A stretch of DNA of 64,000 bases from Kappaphycus alvarezii (lineage: Eukaryota > Rhodophyta > Florideophyceae > Gigartinales > Solieriaceae), in NCBI GenBank assembly GCA_002205965.3, contig NADL03000059.1, positions 124,001-188,000 on the forward strand, given 5' to 3'. Of this stretch, positions 46,604 through 59,500 are shown piece by piece; within the stretch, counting starts at the first letter, position 1, and the number at the start of each line of letters is the position of its first letter. The notes under the pieces were generated by a model that worked only from the letters and a program-made list of their open reading frames with translations, was not told the origin of the DNA and made no database searches. A program made the position numbers and the translations under genes.

Positions 46604-47220
46604 AATCTGTTAAACTTACACTTTCGTTTCACGAATGCATAATTTCGCCTTTTCATACTCTTTAACACCTTTTCCCTGAACTCAACTAATATTTCGGACG
46701 ATGAATCATGGAAATAGTGGTTAAATGAGGGGCTAAACTTTAGTAATGGATGAGATTTCTGGCTGTATTGGAGTTTTCTTTTACCATAACACGTAAGCTG
46801 GCTACCTCCGAAACAAAATGCCTGTGTACTTCGTCGTAAGGCCCTTCCTAACATGCACTCTACCCTTGCGGAGAAGAATATGATACGCTCGAGCATTTCT
46901 TCCTATGCCGGAGTTATTATCAATTGATGTAAGTTCACCGCATGTGTGCCGAGAAGGGACCTGCGTTATTTCAGGTCTTCTTGCGCCAGTCTCGCCACAG
47001 AGTTACGGAACGAGTCCCTGTTTTCAAGGCTTCTGTAAATATTCAACAAGGCAACGTGCAGTCCACTGTAAAACTTTGTCGACATTAAAAGATTAGGTGG
47101 GGTGCGATGTGGTGATCAGAAAGGTTTGAAAAATGAAAGGAAGCGTGAAGTATAGTATTTGAGAATTTTGAAGAACACCTGTATTCTTTCCGTCATAACG
47201 CCAGAATACTTATATTGCTG

Positions 47221-47268
47221 TTTTGGGTATGCCATCTGAAGGTGATGCTTCAGATACCATACCCAAAA
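47221..47268. repeat. Hairpin, 21-bp arms with two mismatches
   Basis: ttttgggtatgccatctgaa g, loop gtgatg, then cttcagataccatacccaaa a. Only the cc/gt pair is mismatched. It stands near the left edge of copy 3. Confidence 0.85.
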
Positions 47269-49988
47269 TAATGGCGAGCATGTATGAGAAGGACTTGTAC
47301 ATAATCATGTGAAATCATGGTGATCTCTACAGCGTATTCATGAAAGCCTGATTGCTGGCTGCGAGCAATCCAGTCTGCTTAGTGCGGTGTGCAGTAGTAA
47401 GATAGATTCGAAGAAAGCATATTCCCATCACATGAAGAAATGGTGCACCAATGAAAAGAGGGTTATTGAGTGTTGGAATTTTGAGTGGGTTACATTATGA
47501 GCTAAAGGCTTTTCGTTGTTCCAATTCTTCCTCTTCTTAACTTTTAAGATAAGTAACACTATTTAATGGAGTGAACTAGAAATATACTGGGTTTATCAGC
47601 TCTTTACTAGATAAATGAACATAATTTTAATTTTTTGCGATAATATCAATATATTTGTGACATGTGGAACCTTTCAGAAATTCATCTTTATAAATAATCA
47701 TCATTGTCGGGCTAGACAGATAAAGAGACTAACACATCGAAATAAACACGGGTAGCAAATGAAATTTTTTGATACGTTTCTAACAATTGAAGCAAGAAAA
47801 AAATGTTTGACGCAAAAAATTAGAACTGTTTTAGTTCAAAAGGTGTACTAATTATATTTTAAATGTGTATATACATATTTTTTACTTAGCAAAAACTTTA
47901 TTCCTTCAACAAAAATAAGTTCTCCTCGAAGTTTTGCAGTGATTGTAATGAATTTTCAAAGTACTTCATATAAAAAAAAACCACCATAGCACTTTTATGT
48001 AAGGGTTTGTTTCAAGCAAAAAAGTATTAACGCTTCATTTTTTGCGACTATCCGCAAAATTTCGTACAGATACGAAACATTCCTTTCATCAATGTCCCAA
48101 TGTATCAAGTGAAGTTTCTGTAAGCACATTCATTTAGTTCGACAACGGAGTATTTGGGAGATTTTTCCTCTTAATGTTTGCATGATATAAATTGTGTCAA
48201 GAAAAAATCTGCCTGAAACATTTTGAGACGAGTAACTGCACAACGTTTTAACTTTGGTAGGTTTATCTATGTGTGAAATATTTCATGTATATTTTTTTGT
48301 ATGAAAATACTATCTCCAAGAGTTTTGGATAAATTGTAAGTTTTTAGTGAGAAATGTTTTTGTGCAAAGAAAGGAAACTAGTAACTTTTTTACGAATTTA
48401 AGTAGAGGAAAAAGCAGTAAGTCTTCTTAATCTCATAATAATTGATAAAAAAGACCATGGTAAGCAATTAAGTACACAACTTATCACTAATATCCTACTT
48501 TCTTCTTTAAGTGCAAGAAATTCTTCGACACTACCATTCAGTTTCTATGAATATGAGATCTAAAGCGGATAAGTACCCCATCGCCTCGTTGTACCTGACT
48601 TAGTGCAAAGAAAAGAATATAATGGTAGTATTTTCTCCATCAAAGAAAAGTTATAACTGATCTATTTGCTGAAACCGCTTATTTTTTGCGGTTTCGGCTG
48701 CTATTGCAATAAAATATCTCGTCTTGCTCCACTCATTTCTTGATATAAAATAATTTCGTTGGAACACAATTGTACTTCAATTGTTAGTTTGAGAAAGCAG
48801 AAGTGATTTCCCGCATGCATAAGCGATCAAAAATACTTCGCGACTATATACCGTCGCTTCCAAAGATATATCATTTAGTTTTCATGATTTAGACAAGAGC
48901 CTACCGAAATGGATGAGTCTATTTCTTAGAATACAAAAATAAACAGTAAAAATAAGAGCCTAATTGGAATCATCAGTTTTTTTACTAATAGGTCCTTTCC
49001 TATGTGGGATCGGAGGTATTTATTTTTGAATACTGATACCATAGTCTTCAACATCTTTCAGAATGTCCTTATTCATTAATTTACTCAAAGAAATTAAGTG
49101 TGATTTAAGAAATACAAATGAGAGTAGTCATCTCTTAACCATCAACATTCGAATAAGCATTAAACATTTCTGTAAATAAGAAACGGTACAATTTCTGATT
49201 TTTTAAAGAATACAAAGCAAACTTTCATCAATCATGACATCTACTGACAGCCTTTTAGATCCTTTTCATCGAAGAGAATAATTTTTTATGCTTACTGCTG
49301 AGGGTCTTGGGCTATTGTTGACAGTTCGACAATAATTTTCCCATGAGACTTTTTATGTGTCGAAAATCTCTTTTGACTGACATAACTGCAAACGTTCTTT
49401 TATAGATATCAAGAATCAGTATACATGCGCAAGTAATAACGTTTAATTTTCAGCGACTTTTTTCTAAGCGAAAATTAAGGAATAAATATTCTCTCTCTTT
49501 ACGTGGACGTATCACATGGAAATAACTAGTCAAGAAAGGAGTTTCGACCTCTATTAGAAACTTTTATTGCTGATCTGTTTGGTACTCTTTGTTCTTAATA
49601 ATGCGTACATATTTTTCCTCTCCCATATCGTCAAGCTTTATAACGTTCCAAACGATTACCGGTAGAAAACAAATCAGACTACTTGCTAGAATTAAAAGAA
49701 GAAGTATTATCAATCGGCCTAAGTTTAGCTTTCACTGCTATTCTATACCTAAATTGCAGCAATATAAATTCTTGATGGGTAAATATTTTTCCGAATAAAG
49801 GAGTATCTACTCATTTTTCTCTCTAAAGATTTGTTTTTATTACCAATTACCGAATGACACTAGTTGAAACCCCTTGGAATATAGAAATATATGATCTGAT
49901 CTGATTCCTTCCCCTTTTTAGATAATATTATTAGCCTATCGTTTCACGCATGTTCTTCATTTTTAATCAACTGAGCATTCTTAATGGA

Positions 49989-50099
49989 TCAACATAGTGC
50001 GCTAATCTATCAGTTTGGGCGTGTTCTATCATTACTTCGGAACGGACGAACTTAAATACTTGCACACGCGTAAACCGATCGGCTAAAACACTATTTTGA
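49989..50099. repeat. Conserved hairpin H1, copy 3
   Basis: tcaacatagtgcgctaatct atcagttt on the left, cacacgcgtaaaccgatcgg ctaaaacactattttga on the right. The left arm is more eroded (tttgggcgtg for tttacgcgtg). A further lone arm-like word, aacgcgtaaaccga, lies at about 50,409. Confidence 0.78.
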
Positions 50100-51286
50100 C
50101 GTACTAATAACGCTCAAGTGACAGCTTGCTCTCAATTTATTCACAACAAAAATCTAAGGAAATGAACAATCGTTATTTAATAGACCAGTAAAATATGTTA
50201 ATTTACTCGTAGCACTCAAAGGGTAGTCAAAAAGAAGATGCTTTGGCCTGCCATAATCCAGGAAATGAGTAACAATATACCGCAGCTCTAACAAATGTGA
50301 AAATAGAGATCTTAAGTGCATAATGACCATATAGTTGATATAAGCCGTATATTGTGTGCGGTGTCTGTTCACTTTGTTCTGTTTTTAGGTCAGATAAATT
50401 AAAAAGGAACGCGTAAACCGAAAGAACAGTACAATCTCTAATTTCGGTATAGTTTCTCCGCCTGCATTAAAAATTTCGTTATGAAAGAAATCGCAATTTT
50501 GAATTATCATTTGTCTACAGATATTTAATTCTTGTCAGTTTGATTACTGTTGCGCTCTAGTATGCGCTTTGACACCAATTAAATTTTTTTGGTCCCTTTA
50601 GCTATACAGGGTACAAAATTGAAGCCTAAATCCAGAACAAAGAGTTTTTTAGAAGTATAATGGTAAAACGTGGGGACATTTTAAATTTGAAGGATATGGT
50701 CGGTTGTGAGGAACGAGAAAACATTTCATCATGAACAAAAACTATCCTATCTTACAATAGTTAGTTGGCCGTTCTAACCATTATTACAATGTATCTCTCT
50801 AGTTCTTTCTCAGAAACCTAGTGGAGCACAATTTGTAAGTTTGAAGCAAAAATCAGGAAAATAAATTATTGCTGCTTGCGCTTTGATTTTAGTAAAACAT
50901 CATGGGACATAATTTTATGAGAGTCGAATGGCTCTTGGACTTTGTCAAACATCCAGAGAGAGATGTCGCAACGGAGTGATTTATTACGTGCTTTTACTTA
51001 TCATAACTACTATGGTTTTGGGTTTCCGTTGTATGGAGTCTGTAAACAAGCTTCAAGGTCTAGAATACTATGCTTTGATTTTTTCTAAAAAATATCTTTT
51101 AAAGTGATAATTCAATAGGTATATAGCAAATTTATTAAGGTTTTCATTGCTTGATATCGTTTTTATTTCCTTTTATTTCATCTAATTGAACAGATTTGAG
51201 GTCATTACTATCCACATTTATATATATTATGTCAGCTTCACTAAGAACTATCTTAATTCTTTTTTTTTATCTAACAAAAAGTTCTA

Positions 51287-51364
51287 GCAGAGTCGATCTT
51301 CATCGTCTACACTCCGATTATCAGTACTAATCAGAGTACATCTATGGAAATCAACTCTACCGCA
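51287..51364. repeat. Conserved palindrome H2, copy 3
   Basis: gcagagtcgatcttcatcgt, then actccgattatcagtactaa tcagagt, then atggaaatcaactctaccgc. The actccgattatcagtactaatcagagt heart is almost perfectly self-complementary. Confidence 0.82.
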
Positions 51365-53169
51365 TTGTTTATATACATCTAGAGATGCTTTTCCAAATAT
51401 TAGTTCTATCACCGCCTCTTCTTGAGATGTACCTTTCAATATCCTGAGAAACGTGGACCAAGTTCTGTATAGAATAGATGAAAGAAAAATAGATGTACCC
51501 TTATTTTAACTTTGAGGAGTAAGTTTGGGAAGTATTTTTTCAACATTTGATACGTGGAAACACAGATAATACTTTCTTCCTAAATAAAACTGAAAAGTCT
51601 CGTTTTTCCTTGTTTTTTGGAAGCAACCCGTGGTTTCATCACGTATACCTCAAAGTTATTTTCAGTTCGAAGACGTCGGCAACATTAGTGATATCATCCA
51701 TTCTAAAGCATAAAATTGATTACGAGGTTTTCTATTTTTGTAAGATAATTTTCTCTCTTATATGAAGAATTCATTAAAAGTCACGTAACTAAATAGAGTA
51801 AACAAATGAAGGGAGTTTGGAAGATCTTACAGCAACGAGAGAAAAGCCTGTAGGTAAGAGCTGTTCGGCGGTTCACTTTTTGGCAAAGGTTAAGTTTCTG
51901 TATAACTATTTTGCTACAGAAGAAGAAAAAGAAAGTTAAGGTCGTGCATGAGTGGGGAAAATTGCAAAAACGTCGGCTCAAAAAGGATGATTCGCAAGCT
52001 TATTTGTCAGTAAAGCGTTGAAAGGATCATCAAATGTTCCCCAAGTAGGGGGGTACGACAGGGTGAAAAACAAAGAAATTGGCAGTGGGTGATCACCTCA
52101 GTAACATTATTTGATTTCAATTTTATTGTAAAAATCTTCACAGAATATTGAAGCCTTTTTTGAATATTTTTGTAAATTTCTGAATTTTAGTTCTAAGTTT
52201 AGACGAGGATGAAAGGCAAGATGTAAATAATACGATTTGGAATTTTCGCTTTGGAATAGAACGTTTTCATTTGTTTTTTCCTCTACGAGACTCGTAAATA
52301 GTTCAAATAACATGTTTTGGAGAAATTTTTGAGAAAATTCAAAATAAACGGATCATTTTTATATAGTAAATTAGTTCCTAGGCATCATAAATAATGCATT
52401 CTCATTGCTGAGTGTCCCAAATATCATTATGTGTACTTAAAAACCATCCAGGTTATTAGTTGGTAAGCGTCCATATTAACGTTATATGCGCTTAACAATC
52501 TTCCATCTAGTTCGATATTAAGCGTCCGAAAAAGTATTACATTTGTTTTACAAAATTCCTGTTATTTCTTAGTAGTTCTTGTATACAATTTGAACCCTTA
52601 CTTTACTTTTTTCACTACGAAGACCCATAGACTACTGGTGCTGAGACCTGGATCTAAATTATATCATTTTACAGTATTCAGGCATCCCTTTACATCCAAG
52701 CTCCTGGGACCGGTTCTTAATTGTAAAAGTGTAATAGATAAATCTTTGCGGTATAAGATCAGAACGATAAACTATTCATACCACTGATTAAGGAAATTAA
52801 GCTTTTCATACGACGCTCCGCCAAAAAATAATTTCTATTCAAAATCGGCGAACTAAAGCCATAGAACCTATAGAAAAGTAAATTGAAACTCATTGCCACA
52901 GTCTAAGAGATTACCGTTTGGCCTTCAGTAAAAAAACTCAGACCGAAACTAGACGCCCAAAAATAGATTTTTTGTGCCCAAATGTCCATTACACATACGA
53001 TTGCATGCAGGTAGCTGTCGAAACCAGAACTTCTTACAACCTACTATTATCGCAGCCTATGGTTGTGGTCTAACGCTCCAAAAGCTTTCCTCTCCGACTA
53101 ATACTGCGAGAAAGTAATATCTTTGACAGAGAATCCAGGTTAACGAATCTTTCGGAAAACATTTAAAGA

Positions 53170-53530
53170 AAAGAACCTCGCGAACAAAAGTACTCTCGAT
53201 CGGCCCCTGCGCTCAAAGCTACAATCGAACGAAGCCTGCCTCCAAAAAAGCAATCAAACAAGCACTGCTCGCAAACTTATAATCAAACAGTCCCTGCGCC
53301 CAAAAATACAACAAACGGCCCCTGCGCCCAAAAGTACAATAAACGGACCTTGCGCCCAGAGGTACAATAAACGGACCCTGCGCCCAAAGGTACAATAAAC
53401 GGACCCTGCGCCCAGAGGTACAATAAACGGACCCTGCGCCCAAAGGTACAATAAACGGACCCTGCGCCCAAAGGTACAATAAACGGACCCTGCACCGAAG
53501 AGTATAATCAACCGAATCCTGCCCCCACAA
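53170..53530 (-). repeat. Minisatellite, 28-bp unit, copy 3
   Basis: About seven clear units aataaacggaccctgcgccc then aaaggtac, period 28 (unit boundaries at 53340, 53368, 53396), with degenerate units on both sides. The unit resembles that at 34,920-35,330 (aatcaaac, ccctgcgcccaaaagtac), which supports common descent of the two copies. Confidence 0.88.
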
Positions 53531-56500
53531 AAAAAAATTGCAAAAAAGCGATGGAATCTAGCGCCGAATTTTTTGAACCTGTAGTCTTCGTGAGCTATGG
53601 TAAGAGCTCTCTATAGTACGAAGGAAGCCTTGACCAAGTCGAAGTTATAGACTGAGAAGTGAAACCCTTTCTCGTTGTTTCAAGAGTTATGAGGCGAGAG
53701 TAATCATATAATGACATCACAAAGTGCGTTCTACTGGACATGATTGATAGGTAAGTTTGACTTTCTGCATAGGATAGCTCTTCAGCAACTAGTTGAAAGA
53801 TGAGTAAATCGGCGGCCGGAGATCTGCAGAGAACATTTGAGGTAACAAAACAGGTGAATATGTTGATCTTTCTTGCGAGTTGATTCTGCTTGAGTGAGAA
53901 GAATAGATATGGGAGCACTCCGAGTACATACTGTTCCTTTTGGTGAGACCAAATAGCCTTTTTGGTACTTCATGATCGAAAATGCCGATTCCATATTTCC
54001 AATGTGAAAACATACGAAACGTTCCCTCTCAAAAAAGTAATTTCATTATGTCAGAACTATTTTGACAGATAAAGGGGTCCTTCTCCCCTAAAACCGCATA
54101 ATTTACCCTGAACCGGGCTTTTTTGGATTTTGGTGGGTCACATATATCTCATTGATAGTTATCTAGTCTAAGATGGTCAATTATTTCACCCACAGGAACA
54201 ATTTTGGTTAATTTACGAACCTATCTAGCAACAGCCACTCAATTTGTGTCAAATTATCACCCATGTACAATGTTCTCTTATGGTATTGATTCAAAGACTA
54301 TGATAGTTTAGGAAATACGGTCATTTTTAGCACTTTGGACGCTTGTGGAATAATATTCTTCGTAGAGCCAAAGGTTTATTGGAGAAATTGGTTCCATTTT
54401 TCAAATTAAATTGGGTACGGGTATAGGCAGATCAGTAAAGATGTTATCCCCACATTTAAATATTTCAATGCGGCCTTCTCTTTCGGCGTAGTGGGGCATA
54501 TTAATTAAATCTATGTTTCTAACGTGCTTCATATGGAGCTTGATGCCAAAAAACTCTGGAACGGATGTATCAGTATAAATGTAGTGCGTAGATAAATTAT
54601 TTTAAGATAACAATATTTCTGTGGTCTGGTTAGTTGATAATATACAAGAGATAGATGTACTAATAAGCTCACAAATGAATGTTTATCACTCAGCAAAAAA
54701 GTCGAGGCATTGTCTATAAATTTCTTGACCGTTTAGCTACTGAAGTATTTTATCTTATGGCATTTTTGAGTTACTAACTATCTTAAAGTTTCATGATAAG
54801 TACATGGATTCATTAGCGTCACGTACTATAGAAAATAAATAGAATTCTAGGCTTTTAGTAGCGAAAAATACTTGTTCTGTTCCCAGCAATGACATTTTAT
54901 GATATGAAAATCCTCTTTGGGTAATTGCTTGTAGCTAAACGAAACAAATAATTTTTGCGGCTGACTAATACGTTTGTTTTGACAAAGAAAACATAAGATT
55001 AGTTGATACTGCCGCATTCTGCGAAGGAAATAAAACTGAAAATATTTCTTACCTTCGCCTACGCATTTTGAATATCTGTAGTATTCTAAAACTGTTGGTT
55101 TAGTCCAATACTTTCTCATTCAAATATTTTCATATAAAAAATCAGAAATGGCTCTTTCAGCTCCTTTAATATTCAATGAGTAACAGCCCGTTTCTGTTAC
55201 CAACCTTAGGCGCTTTCGTTAGATAAGTACGTATATTTCTTCTAAGAGTTACGTTTCTCCTTTTCCGAGACCTTTAATTGTCATCCTGTACACGACAAAA
55301 GCGTGCAAAAAATCTACCTTAAGTATATCTTCTCTTCCCTTCATGTAATCTACAGTAGAATAAATTTGCTCGTCTTGCTAATTAATGAATCACATGGTCC
55401 TAAGTAATAGTGGTGACTTTCTAGAATTCTTGGTCTACATTAATGAAGCACTTGGTCCAATACAAAAATAAAAATGATATTCCTTTAATACGTCGTTCTA
55501 TTACGATTTCATGAGTAAGAAAGGAGCTTCCTCTCATTTGTAATTCTTGACGAGTCTGAGAAACTAAAAACTGACAGCATTGGCACGTATCCATGAGGTT
55601 AAGTAACTTCACATTTTCTGCATTAAACGATATTCAGTAGTGCGGAAATCGTCATTGGATGGTTACATCATTTTGTAGAAAAAGTTTACAAATGCTCATT
55701 TGACTACTCCAAATTATAGAAAACCAAATATAAGATTTTAGCAATATCCCGAGCCGCATCTTCAGCCAAAAAATTCGTCATTATCGTATTTTTCGTTAAT
55801 TAGATCTCGTCCTTACGATAGAAATACAGCGAGAGGTCCTTATGAATGATCAAGTAGATATATATATTATTGTATATGTATACAATAATATGATATCTAC
55901 TTGTACAAATTGAGTCCTTTCACGTAAACAATAATTATAGTAGCTTTTATGCGTTTTAAACCCTTCTTCAAAGGTTTCAATAGGACGTATAGTTAAAAGT
56001 TGTAAATCTTAAAGAAAACTGTTTTGTGCATTTGTTACTGCAATATTTCAACTTCTTAATTTTTTTTCATCAAACTACGCAGCATTATAAAGCATTATAA
56101 GATTAAAGAATTATGTACGACTCTGGATAGGTGATATTAGCCCTTCAATGATTGATTGTATTTTTTATCGATACTATATGTAAAAAAAGAAGATACTCTC
56201 AATCGCACTAACCGTATCCTTAAGACAGAGCTGTTTCTATATTTGTATATTAATCAACCTAGCCACACCAATTCGAACACCTGATTGGTATTTTTGCAAA
56301 ATTTAATGTTTTATAATATTAATTTCAAAACCAAATTTACAGTTAATAGCAATTTAATATCCGCCATTATGAGAAAGATGAACACGAAGCACTAAAATAA
56401 TGCGCATAACAACATTCAAGGTGCACGGCCGCCTAAAGGTTTTCTTTGTGAAGTTGTTTGATTTTTTGATGTCCAAAGTGTCGTACGGAACACAATAATC

Positions 56501-59500
56501 AGGCAGCGATATCTACAGGAAATCAGAAATTGATTCATCATACAAAGCTATTTATTATGAATATCCATCAAAATGAATAACCTTCACTGAGGTTTTACCA
56601 GAATCAAGACTCCCCTTCACTTTTTCCAATGTTTCCGACCCAGAAGAGTCTAAATATACAGTTGAAGCGGGTTTAAGATTGAACATTGGTGGGTATAAGC
56701 TTTTAAATATTTGGATATTGCAAAATACGATTCATTAAAACTTTATATAAATTATAGCTAAATAATTACCCGAAATCATAAGAAAATGTAGATTTCACAC
56801 TAACTTATCTCTTATATGGTTTCTACTTCCATTCGCAAGTAGTATTTTTAAGGACGAGCAAAAACCACAGACCCATTCAACCTACTTCACTACGTACTTC
56901 GAAGAGGCGTTGATTAAATTCACTAATATCAGTATTTAACTAGCAAAATGCTTTTTTATTTTCATCTTTACTCTTCTAGAATTATTGCTGAAGGCTGTGG
57001 CCTAATCTTCGCGTATTGTTTGCTGACGGAAATCATGAGGAGCGCCCCTTTACTGAGAGAGTGGCTACAAATATAAATATGCCTTTTTGGTACTTGATAG
57101 TGGTGATAGACAGACGGTAAGGATCAGTTTAACAAATATAAAAGGATGGAAATGGATCAAATATGTCTTTCGGTGGCATGAAACGGTTACAAATTATTTC
57201 TGTTAGATGTTTTAATTCAACATTTTGTGCTCAGCTGCAAATTGAAGAATCCAGTGAACATAAGTAGTAGTACTATAATGATTAATAATTATATTTATAT
57301 AAGCTTCAGTTGCTGTGAAGAGGTATCAAAAATACAGAAGGAATGAAAATAAAATGATAAAAATGGGCGTGACGTGGATTGCTTTGATGTCTTTCATAAA
57401 AATATTTGGACATACATGAGATCAATGGAATCGAATTACAGAGAATGATAGGCCCACAGTACCTAGACTTCTGTTTTTGGATGCAAAAATGGAGGAATTT
57501 TGTACCAAAATTATGTTTAAAAGAAAAACTAAATACAAAATAGAGTAAATAATAAGTCTGGACATGCAAAAAAGCATGCACATGCAAGGATAAATTATAA
57601 TCCATAATTTGTAATACAAAATTGTGCATGTAAAGATGTAAGTATTTTCTATGAAGCTGTTACAGTTTCGTTAGGTAGAGTTACCATTATGCCTGCGTAA
57701 TTTCTTTGAATAGCAATAAAATTTTCTTTTCTTTTACTTTCGCTCAAAGTGCTACAATAATCTTGTTGTAAGGCCTCTACTCAGGCTGGTAACATGGAAA
57801 AAAAGTACTTCAGTAAGATAAGCTACCCTGATATTTCAGTCTTTTGGCCACCAAAATGCAGTCTGACAGTTTTTCGTAGTAATCTATCGGTATTTTGAGC
57901 TTAAATACATGTTTGAGCCAATAAAAAGGTAATTTAGTACATTTCCACAATATGTACAGCGGATAATTATTCAAACAGAATGATAAAGGTAAATTTATGG
58001 GCTGAAAATTTATCTGATTCTGATTCTTGCAATAACACTCAAAAATGTAGACCAATTTAATATTTAATGCTTATGCGAATTGAATATTTACTTTGTTCGC
58101 AAAAATAAGCGTATGTGTTTAGCCTTGTCACTTAATGCGATTTCAAAGTTTGGACCTTATGTTTAAGTATGATCTTATTCATTGCTTAATTTCCGAGTGC
58201 TCTAATCAATACGTTTTGGTCCACATCGCATATCTTACGTTACTATCTCATGCAGTGTCTTTTGGTTTATTTTATTTTATGAACCTCTTTCGTAGCATTG
58301 AAAAATCAAGTTATTTAGCGGAGAAGCTCGATCAGCATTGTAACTAGATCATCTCATTCGGTTATTATAGTGTACAATTCGTCACTAATTCAATGTTTTG
58401 ATACAAAAGTTTTCTTTAATTGCATTTTTTGTTTCCACATATTGGTTTCAGACTCAAAGCTCGGATTCTTTTGCTATGTCTGAAATAGTAACTTAAAATA
58501 TGCGACTTCATTTATTTAGTTTAATTTAGGTCCCTATATTTATTCTTTCATATAGTAATTTAGTAAACATCGAATTCCGAAAGTTTGTTTCTTCCTTTTT
58601 CCCTTTGTTAAACTGGCCCAACTCAAAACTCTCAAACTTCCTTTATCTTTCTTTTGTGGAGAAGGTAATAGTTCTATGATGAAACTAATGCAAATATAAA
58701 TATAGAAAAATAATCACTTATCGACGCTTTGTTTGAACAGAAATCAAAAGTAGACTGATTGAAACCGATAGTTTCTTTGTAACTAAACAACTATTTTTTT
58801 ATTACCAATAATATGAAAATTGGAAGAAGTCTCTAACCTGATTACCTATCAATTTACTTATATATATTTATTCCAGTCAAAATTACATGAAGCAGAGAAT
58901 TTTTTGAAAATTCGTGCAAAATTAAATATACAAGGATAAATTTCATGGATTTTCTTCGTTTCACTTCAGATTCCAAATATTCTTCAGAGAGTATTTTGGA
59001 GAAAGTGAATTTCTAAAATTTCAACTTCGTATATGAAATATAGAAAATTAACTCTTCTCTCTTTCACTGTACTTGAAAAACTCAGTTCACTATCTCCAGC
59101 AATTTATTTATCGGGAAATTGAGTTACACTAAACTTGGTTTGTAGTCCTTGATTAATTAAAGACGCAATTTCATGAACAAAAGGTAGAATGCCGGACTAG
59201 GAGATTTAAATGTACTTGAATCTCCAAATTTCAATGCAAGTAGCTTCTCTGACGGAATATCCGGATAAATATTATTAAACTTGTACGATATGATAAAATA
59301 GGTTCCTATTTCTCTCAAGAGCTAAGAGAGCATTACCATTTCCGCTATTCATGTACTATTTCGAAGTAATAAGACGCAAGCGGCGAAAATTAAAGGTATA
59401 ATATATATAAGTAGCAGAATATGGATTATTGAGATAAGATTGTAAGCCGTGAAAATAAATAGAAGAGCTAAATAAATGGTATAAATGCCATTGGTCGTGT

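Larger units (their letters stand above)
44890..47600. other. Mixed inserted debris between copies 2 and 3
   Basis: GC-richer pieces lie in AT-rich DNA with no match in copies 1 or 3 that I can see. A 185-codon frame (44894-45451, first ATG near 44,918) includes a GC-rich part (GAGAGRGRRDF) and no recognised domain. A weak likeness of tgtttgcttacagccggagt near 45,365 to the LINE 3' region is noted. A gag-like frame (46355) and a hairpin (47221) are listed separately. Confidence 0.35.
47700..53530 (+). repeat. Large AT-rich unit, copy 3
   Basis: It matches copy 1 from its beginning (47,740 with 27,190; 48,250 with 28,280; 48,690 with 28,720), then both other copies through H1 and H2 to about 51,990, and ends in a minisatellite at 53,170-53,530 as copy 1 does. 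It lacks about 1 kb present in copies 1 and 2 (31,560-33,250 in copy 1). Confidence 0.75.
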
